Part shown: piece by piece, positions 6,519 to 11,015 of the stretch
Position numbering within the stretch: the stretch's first letter is position 1
Layout: every line of letters starts with the position of its first letter
From: Candidatus Zixiibacteriota bacterium
Lineage (GTDB): Bacteria; Zixibacteria; MSB-5A5; GN15; PGXB01
DNA length: 11,015 bases
Direction of reading: 5' to 3'
Assembly (NCBI GenBank): GCA_024230695.1
Contig: JAAERC010000645.1
Span: forward strand, 1-11,015
The notes under the pieces: model-generated
What the model saw: the letters and a program-made list of their open reading frames with translations, nothing else
Databases searched by the model: none
Told to the model about the DNA's origin: nothing
Program-made: the position numbers and the translations under genes

Positions 6519-7313
6519 ATGAAAATATCTGAATGTACCAACAGATCAATTTTAGTTCCGTGCAGTCTGAAAAATTTTGAATATCAAATCGATCCATATA
6601 TTGGATGCGAACATTTTTGCCGATATTGCTATGTTCTTAATCAGGCCGAAACTGATTGGACCAAAGAAGTTTTTATTCATAAGGATATAACCAATCAATT
6701 AAGTAATGAACTTGACAATATAGAACCTCAAAAAATATATATGGGTTATTACTCCGATCCATATCAGCCGTGTGAGGAAAATTATCTTCAAACAAGGAAA
6801 GCACTTGAATTATTAGCCGAAAATCGGTTTTCTGTAAGCATTCTTACAAAATCTAATTTAGTGACTCGTGATATTGATATTTTATCAAAAATGAGTGACG
6901 CATCAATAAGTGTTTCAGTCGCATTTAATGATAATTCGACTCGAAAATATTTCGAGGCCAAAACAATTGATACCGAAGATCGAATAGCCGCGCTTCGTAA
7001 ATTAAAAAATGCCGGAATTAGTACTTCAGCCCTATTATGCCCGGTGATTCCTTATATTACAGATGTAAAGCATTTAATAAATTTATTAGCGCCTTATACC
7101 AATGTAATTTGGATTTATGCTCTCAGTTTTCTTGATACCTCTGATCCGGGTTGGCAGAATGTTAAAGCAATCCTAAAAAACGAATATTCGGATTTATCGG
7201 ATAAAATCGAAGAAACAATTTTTAATAAAGATCATATTTATTGGAAAAACCTCAGGCAGGAACTAATCGATCTGCAGGAAAAAAAGAAATTAAGTCTTAA
7301 TATTCATATATGA
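6519..7313 (+). CDS. SplB-like radical SAM protein (COG1533 type)
   Basis: A 264-residue radical S-adenosylmethionine protein. C30-x3-C34-x2-C37 (GCEHFCRYCY, 29-38) is the 4Fe-4S-binding triad that cleaves SAM to a 5'-deoxyadenosyl radical. The N-terminus (NRSILVPCSLKNFEYQIDPY) and the YSDPYQPCEENYLQTRKALE segment (78-97) are typical of the group often annotated as SplB-like or 'DNA repair photolyase'. It is shorter than Bacillus spore photoproduct lyase (about 340 residues), and nothing nearby suggests sporulation, so DNA repair is not established and the substrate is unknown. Later segments SILTKSNLVTRDIDIL and CPVIPYITD agree with the family barrel. The start ATG has AGGA close by (6512-6515) and a stronger GAGGAG at 6502-6507, 11 nt away. 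It follows the DUF418 gene by 68 nt and may share its transcript. It converges on the terminase gene, with no clear terminator between them. Confidence 0.87.
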   Translation: MKISECTNRSILVPCSLKNFEYQIDPYIGCEHFCRYCYVLNQAETDWTKEVFIHKDITNQLSNELDNIEPQKIYMGYYSDPYQPCEENYLQTRKALELLAENRFSVSILTKSNLVTRDIDILSKMSDASISVSVAFNDNSTRKYFEAKTIDTEDRIAALRKLKNAGISTSALLCPVIPYITDVKHLINLLAPYTNVIWIYALSFLDTSDPGWQNVKAILKNEYSDLSDKIEETIFNKDHIYWKNLRQELIDLQEKKKLSLNIHI

Positions 7314-7412
7314 TTCAATTTTATGAACGACCTATTGTGTTGGTAATCGTTAAATAGAATTATAAGCATAGGTTCCGTTTTCAAGGAAATGACATTTTGA
7401 TAATTTTATCCC

Positions 7413-8753
7413 CTACACTATCCCCACTTTTGCGTTTAATATCGGTTTGTTGGGTTGGCGGAGGGGCCATAATGCCAACGCTAATGCCATTACAGCATCG
7501 CATTGATTGTTATCCTCCCATGTTGCCGACCGAAGTTCATCTTCGAGTGACCAGACCCGGCCGTTTTTTTCAGGTATTTCCCATCGTGCGTACTTGATTT
7601 TCCGCATACTATGAAACAGCTCTAAATTCGTTAATAACTCCGCTTTTGATTGACCTGTGAATATAAACGAGGTCGGATTCAAATCACCCAACTGCGATAC
7701 AACCACATCGCCAAGTCCTGTTCCATCTATTATCAATCGCCCGGGGTACATCATTTGTTGATTACGGATTTTCTCAAGTATTATATTCCAATCCCATTTT
7801 CTTATACGAGTTAGTTCGACAACTGTAGCGATATCATCAACAACCTCGATAGTGATACCAACCGTTGCCGTTTTTTTCCTCGCCAGATCCCATCCAGAAA
7901 GGTACAGCCTGTTTTCTGTGTCGTTCTTATTAGCTTCATCTCTCGTAATCTTGCTAATTAATGCCTCATCGACATATTTCCCAGGGACTATCTCACCACC
8001 AGAATCAACAAACGCACCCATAATATTTTGCGCTACCCGTTTGTCGGACAAATATTCGACTTGCATCTTGAGATACTCTTTGGAGATAAATTTATTTTCC
8101 CTCGAATCACCTGATTGTACATAGGCCATCTTAGGCCTGTCTTTGAGTGCTTTCATTTTTCTATAAAACCAGTTGCGGCCATTTGGTGTCGAGACCAGAT
8201 CGAGTTTACCCATCCTGTCGGCCAAGCGCATTTTGACTACTTCATTAACAACATACTCAGCTTCCTCTTCAAAGGCGACTTCATCGAAAACAAAATAATC
8301 GTAATCATGGCCTAATAAGTACTGCCCGCGTCTTTGAGTGGAACGAGCTTCTATCATTGCACCATTACCGAGAAGCAATCGGGGATATGGTGACACAACC
8401 ATTTTTTTAACCAACCCATCTATCCGGCATGAGCTGTTTAGGATCCGCACGACCGTATCAAAAATAATACGTGCCTGATCCTGAGTGATACTGGCACAGA
8501 CAATATGATACCGGTCGAAGTGATCATATTTTGTATCTCTGATACGAAACAATGCATGATGAATTATCTTGATAGCGCAGGCAAATGATTTGCCCCAGCG
8601 GTTACCGGTCACCAACAGATTTTCGAGCCGATGGCTCTTCTTTAACCACTTGACCTGTCCCGGATGCGGTTTTATCTCCAGAAACTTTCTGGCAAAAAAC
8701 GGAATATCATTAATTGCCCGGCGCCAGTCTGCATCGGTAAATAGCTTTTCTAT
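7413..8753 (-). CDS. phage terminase large subunit (TerL), non-canonical or lost start codon
   Basis: The DNA-packaging motor ATPase and nuclease. Counting from the TTG at 8615, the 400 residues contain Walker A GNRWGKS (4-10), Walker B YFVFDE (107-112, catalytic E112), the coupling motif VSTPNG (141-146), and an RNase H-like nuclease domain with acidic residues D243 (GWDLA), D297 (IIDGTG) and D373 (CDAVMALALA). All key residues are intact. The homologous-looking sequence continues upstream of that TTG for 46 more codons (PFFARKFLEIKPHPGQVKWL and nearby), which should be the real N-terminal adenine-binding segment. No ATG, GTG or TTG lies in that stretch before the in-frame TGA at 8762-8760. 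The best candidate start is ATA at 8753-8751, overlapping the portal TAG stop and 6 nt after a GGGTGA ribosome-like site, giving 446 residues. If only the TTG at 8615 is used, the protein would lose its N-terminus just before Walker A. The family call is firm; the start is not. Confidence 0.88.
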   Translation of the reverse strand: MEKLFTDADWRRAINDIPFFARKFLEIKPHPGQVKWLKKSHRLENLLVTGNRWGKSFACAIKIIHHALFRIRDTKYDHFDRYHIVCASITQDQARIIFDTVVRILNSSCRIDGLVKKMVVSPYPRLLLGNGAMIEARSTQRRGQYLLGHDYDYFVFDEVAFEEEAEYVVNEVVKMRLADRMGKLDLVSTPNGRNWFYRKMKALKDRPKMAYVQSGDSRENKFISKEYLKMQVEYLSDKRVAQNIMGAFVDSGGEIVPGKYVDEALISKITRDEANKNDTENRLYLSGWDLARKKTATVGITIEVVDDIATVVELTRIRKWDWNIILEKIRNQQMMYPGRLIIDGTGLGDVVVSQLGDLNPTSFIFTGQSKAELLTNLELFHSMRKIKYARWEIPEKNGRVWSLEDELRSATWEDNNQCDAVMALALALWPLRQPNKPILNAKVGIV

Positions 8754-10021
8754 AACAGGTCACCCGCTTTTGTCTGGGCTGTTTCTTTTGTAATCAAACC
8801 GGCCGAATACAATTTTATTATATTATCCACATTGGTCCGTTCGATCTCAGCCGATTCAGTCGCCTGATACGATAAACGATTATCAAATTTGAATTTGCAC
8901 TTACAGTCAAACCCGCGCAAAGCCAGCTCAACATTTCCGATCCATTCGAGAAACCGAGCCGCCTGTCTCTGCACCGAAACAACCTGGCGCATCACCAGGT
9001 CATATTTAAACTGCGCCCAATTATGAGTTGTACCGTAATTGTACCCCAATAAGAATGGAGAGAGATTTGTCCCGGCACAGATTTCCTCGATCATCGCCCG
9101 GTGATTCATCGACCATGAGTTAGTCACCGCCCGCGTATGTCCCGGTCCAACATAATCGATATTCACATTATCCCAGGTAACAGGATTATCTTCAGGTTCA
9201 CAGTTTTTGATCATCGAAACGGTATCATCGAAATATGAGTTGACCCGATTAACATAGGCATTATCTGATTCACCCGATAATTTCTCCGGCGGAGAAATTT
9301 TTACATGCAGACGATGATAACCGGCATTATGCGCCGTTTTTTGCATGTCGTTGATCAACTGTTGCTGAACAAAAGCAACAAACGGAACCGAGGCCATAAT
9401 TGATTTACCAAGACCTTTGTTGATATCAGCATCAAGCGCGAGATAATAAAAATCATTACTGTCGATTCGTTTTTCACCATCCTCGGTTTGAAACACAAGT
9501 TTTTCCTTGTCTGGACGATTCCCCACAACCGCAATATAAGCCGGGTCGACCGGCAAAAATCGTTCAACACCACTGCTGTCCGGCTTAACAAGCAAAAATC
9601 CGGCAAAGGCACCATCGGTATAAAGTGAGTTAAAAAGTAATGGTAAAAATGACTCCATCCCAGCTTTGCGATGATACTTGTATGGATAAATCGAATCGCA
9701 AAGCGATTTTAAACATTGTTTGGCGTTTTTTATAATATTGTCTAAGTTGGTTTCGATTATCTCAAATTGTCCCGGTGCCGATGATAATCGTGACCAGGTC
9801 CAGATACAGGAATGTAATAGAGGAATATTATCTCTCAAAAATCGAAACAGATCGATTTTGAATTTGTTGGTCTGGTATTTATGACTCTGCCATATAAGTT
9901 GATTGGAATATTTTCTACCCGGCTGTAATAACAGATTTTGATTAGTTTTATTGGTTTCATCGAAACGAGCTAATTTCATTGGTTCAGTTCTTTTTTTCTT
10001 TTCGCGTTTTATTAATCTCAT
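8750..10021 (-). CDS. phage portal protein
   Basis: A 423-residue protein with the layout of tailed-phage portals, which form the dodecameric ring through which TerL pumps DNA into the capsid. Visible features are a basic N-terminus (MRLIKREKKKR), a helical wing start NIPLLHSCIWTWSRLSSAPG (65-84), the LPLLFNSLYTDGAFAGFLLV segment (126-145), LPVDPAYIAVVG (156-167), a YYLALD..INKGLGKSIMASV segment (192-212), the stem/clip region, and a long C-terminal helical part (GTNLSPFLLGYNYGTTHNWA, 317-336). The exact portal subfamily is uncertain. The start ATG has a strong AAGGAG ribosome site (minus strand of 10029-10034) 7 nt upstream. The TAG stop at 8752-8750 overlaps the presumed terminase start. 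Portal preceding terminase is the reverse of the commonest TerS-TerL-portal order. It is oriented away from the PEP-CTERM gene. Confidence 0.82.
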   Translation of the reverse strand: MRLIKREKKKRTEPMKLARFDETNKTNQNLLLQPGRKYSNQLIWQSHKYQTNKFKIDLFRFLRDNIPLLHSCIWTWSRLSSAPGQFEIIETNLDNIIKNAKQCLKSLCDSIYPYKYHRKAGMESFLPLLFNSLYTDGAFAGFLLVKPDSSGVERFLPVDPAYIAVVGNRPDKEKLVFQTEDGEKRIDSNDFYYLALDADINKGLGKSIMASVPFVAFVQQQLINDMQKTAHNAGYHRLHVKISPPEKLSGESDNAYVNRVNSYFDDTVSMIKNCEPEDNPVTWDNVNIDYVGPGHTRAVTNSWSMNHRAMIEEICAGTNLSPFLLGYNYGTTHNWAQFKYDLVMRQVVSVQRQAARFLEWIGNVELALRGFDCKCKFKFDNRLSYQATESAEIERTNVDNIIKLYSAGLITKETAQTKAGDLL

Positions 10022-10072
10022 ACTTGTTCTCCTTTTTAAATTATGCCAAATACATGAATCAACATCGTTTTA

Positions 10073-10101
10073 CCTATAAAAATGTTAAATTATGAGGTAA
10101 A
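10073..10101 (-). promoter_or_regulatory. weak candidate promoter for the portal-terminase pair
   Basis: On the minus strand, TTTACC (10101-10096) is followed after 17 nt by TATAGG (10078-10073), each matching the sigma-70 consensus at four of six positions. It lies about 50 nt upstream of the portal ATG. The DNA is AT-rich, so chance occurrence is quite possible. Confidence 0.25.
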
Positions 10102-10247
10102 TTTAGCTTGGAAATTCTCAGTATTACGCAACACATTGCATACTTATTTTAGATTTATTTTATTACTTTATTATTTTTATGTATCTTACTATTAAACAAT
10201 ATGTTACAATTTTCAATTATAAGTAATGTGTAAGGCATTGTATTTGC

Positions 10248-10275
10248 TTGATACAATAGTAACTAATTTTGTAAT
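10248..10275 (+). promoter_or_regulatory. promoter of the PEP-CTERM gene
   Basis: TTGATA (10248-10253), a 16-nt spacer and TGTAAT (10270-10275), each five of six matches to the sigma-70 consensus. Transcription would start near 10282, leaving a short leader that contains the GGGG ribosome site (10287-10290) for the ATG at 10298. This position argues against translation from the upstream in-frame ATG at 10226. Confidence 0.5.
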
Positions 10276-10297
10276 TTTAAATCATTGGGGAATAATT

Positions 10298-10708
10298 ATG
10301 ATTTTAAGCAGAATGTTTCAAATAGGTTGTTTATTGGGATTTCTAATAATCTTTCCAATTACAGTTTTTGGCGTTGTTTCAACCCAGACTATCGATCCTA
10401 TAAAGGCCAATAATATTAGGCCAGTCAGTTATTATATTGATATCACTACCCAGAGTTGGCAAAAAAACACGAATGAATCATCTCAAAATACTCAGAATTT
10501 ATTCATTAATGACTTTGGAGTAATTAATCAAATTAATCCATCAAATAACGGAATCAGCTCTGATGATCCATTTGATCCCAATTATGGCGGATTAAACAAC
10601 AATCCGGACGAAAGATCAACGGTATCAACAGTACCTGAGCCATCAACAATATTACTTTTTGGAATTGGTTCTCTTGGGTTAGCCGCTCTTAGAAAAAGAC
10701 GTAAATAA
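10298..10708 (+). CDS. small secreted PEP-CTERM sorting-domain protein
   Basis: A 136-residue protein with an N-terminal signal peptide (hydrophobic core about 7-25, ending near TVFG) and a complete C-terminal PEP-CTERM tag: VPEPS at 112-116, a transmembrane stretch at about 118-130, and the basic tail RKRRK. Such proteins are exported, recognised by exosortase (EpsH) through the PEP motif and processed at the membrane, usually in exopolysaccharide- or biofilm-forming Gram-negatives. The mature part (about residues 26-111) is rich in N, S, Q, D and P, shows no recognisable domain, and is probably flexible and extracellular. I chose ATG 10298 because GGGG lies 7 nt upstream and a promoter lies just before it. 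The in-frame ATG at 10226 would put 24 extra residues ahead of the signal peptide. No exosortase gene is in the window. Its own terminator follows, so it is monocistronic. Confidence 0.85.
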   Translation: MILSRMFQIGCLLGFLIIFPITVFGVVSTQTIDPIKANNIRPVSYYIDITTQSWQKNTNESSQNTQNLFINDFGVINQINPSNNGISSDDPFDPNYGGLNNNPDERSTVSTVPEPSTILLFGIGSLGLAALRKRRK

Positions 10709-10731
10709 TATTTATAAATATTGTAAATTTT

Positions 10732-10770
10732 AAGGGGATCGTATTATTCATGCGGTCCCTTTATTTTTTT
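10732..10770 (+). terminator. intrinsic terminator after the PEP-CTERM gene
   Basis: AAGGGGATCG (10732-10741, with one bulged G) pairs with CGGTCCCTT (10753-10761) around an 11-nt AT-rich loop and is followed by TATTTTTTT. It begins 24 nt after the stop codon of the PEP-CTERM gene. The stem includes one T-G wobble, so it is good but not perfect. Confidence 0.72.
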
Positions 10771-11015
10771 ATCAAAAGCTTTCCAGATTAATCATTTTTT
10801 TATAAATAACCGCTTTTCTATATATATATATTTATTCAGTCAGGCTATTGACAGAACAATATTTTTATATATGTTTAATTTTTACAGCATTTGAATGTCT
10901 GCGTAAGCCAAATAAAGAACGGAAAAGGTAAAAAACAATATTCTAAAATAAAACCAATTAACAGATATAAATATTATGATAATTCAATTAAAAAAATATC
11001 TCCAAAAAAGTCAAA
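10771..11015. other. AT-rich intergenic tail, no gene recognised
   Basis: About 245 nt of very AT-rich sequence with a short TA-dinucleotide run near 10820-10831. No coding region with a ribosome site is seen. An ATG at 10976 opens a frame of 13 codons that runs off the window edge without a ribosome site. On the minus strand, a frame from the edge closes at a TAA after about 13 codons. Either could belong to a neighbouring gene outside the window, but nothing here supports it. Confidence 0.5.
10848..10875 (+). promoter_or_regulatory. candidate outward promoter with a perfect -35
   Basis: TTGACA (10848-10853) matches the -35 consensus exactly. After 16 nt comes TATGTT (10870-10875), a four of six -10 match. 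It would start transcription near 10882, reading rightward out of the window through about 130 nt with no clear gene. It could serve a downstream gene or a small RNA. The -10 is weak, so confidence is modest. Confidence 0.35.

Larger units (their letters stand above)
7413..10021 (-). mobile_element. isolated phage packaging pair (portal and large terminase), probable prophage remnant
   Basis: Two minus-strand genes of clear phage type, portal then large terminase, overlap by a few bases and are flanked by non-phage genes. No small terminase, capsid, protease, tail, lysis, integrase or regulator gene is visible on either side, and I saw no flanking direct repeats that would mark attachment sites. 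Base composition does not differ obviously by eye from the neighbours. This fits a decayed prophage or an old domesticated fragment; a gene-transfer-agent origin is possible but unsupported here. Confidence 0.55.

Noticed and set aside
7397..8793. Plus-strand open frames opposite the terminase
   Set aside because: All are antisense to a terminase with intact ATPase and nuclease motifs and show no family resemblance.
9355..9615. Minus-strand open frame inside the portal gene
   Set aside because: Out of frame with the portal and without recognisable features.
7314..10225. Attachment-site repeats flanking the portal-terminase pair
   Set aside because: Comparing 7314-7412 with 10022-10225 by eye gave no convincing shared direct repeat, and there is no integrase or tRNA gene nearby.
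10226..10297. ATG at 10226 as start of the PEP-CTERM protein
   Set aside because: It has no ribosome site, the promoter lies downstream of it, and the extra 24 residues would precede the signal peptide.
10707..10722. A 16-bp perfect palindrome of A and T at the end of the PEP-CTERM gene
   Set aside because: It is composed only of A and T in an AT-rich region with a proper terminator just downstream, so it is probably chance.
1..11015. CRISPR array, tRNA, rRNA, riboswitch or insertion sequence
   Set aside because: No regularly spaced repeats, cloverleaf-like sequence, rRNA-like sequence, recognised riboswitch core or transposase was seen on either strand.

Overview
The window reads as chromosomal DNA from an AT-rich, probably Gram-negative bacterium. 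The clues are an ECF sigma factor with a membrane-bound zinc anti-sigma factor, an exported DUF1573 protein, and a PEP-CTERM protein, a sorting tag known from exosortase-bearing Gram-negatives. The mix (AcsA, a YfiT-type DinB protein, EttA, DUF418, PEP-CTERM) would suit an environmental lineage such as the FCB group or a candidate phylum like Zixibacteria. That placement is inference from gene content, not something the sequence proves. No rRNA, tRNA, CRISPR array, insertion sequence or transposase was recognised.

Layout. Positions 1-687 (minus) hold the N-terminal third of acetyl-CoA synthetase, cut by the window edge. Positions 827-1288 (minus) hold a YfiT/BstA-like DinB-fold putative metalloenzyme. 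Divergent from it, 1412-3346 is a compact three-gene operon: ECF sigma factor, overlapping ZAS-type anti-sigma factor with one membrane span, and a secreted DUF1573 protein. It ends at a strong nested hairpin terminator (3364-3412). A near-consensus sigma-70 promoter (3446-3474) then drives ettA, a ribosome-associated ABC-F ATPase, followed 15 nt later by a DUF418 polytopic membrane protein and, 68 nt further on, a stand-alone SplB-like radical SAM protein (6519-7313).

Positions 7413-10021 (minus) are of a different kind: a phage portal protein followed directly by a large terminase, with no recognisable head, protease, tail, integrase or lysis gene in the window. The terminase reading frame has no ATG, GTG or TTG before its Walker A region. 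The best start is an ATA overlapping the portal stop codon, so the pair is either using an unusual start or is decaying. Beyond a divergent intergenic region comes a 136-residue secreted PEP-CTERM protein (10298-10708) with its own promoter and terminator, then about 245 nt of AT-rich DNA with a possible outward promoter.

How the genes fit together. The sigma/anti-sigma/DUF1573 operon is the clearest functional unit: the anti-sigma factor would hold the sigma factor at the membrane, and cysteines in its outer domain and in DUF1573 suggest a possible envelope thiol or redox link (inference). EttA and DUF418 look co-transcribed. The portal-terminase pair is the most unusual part of the window.
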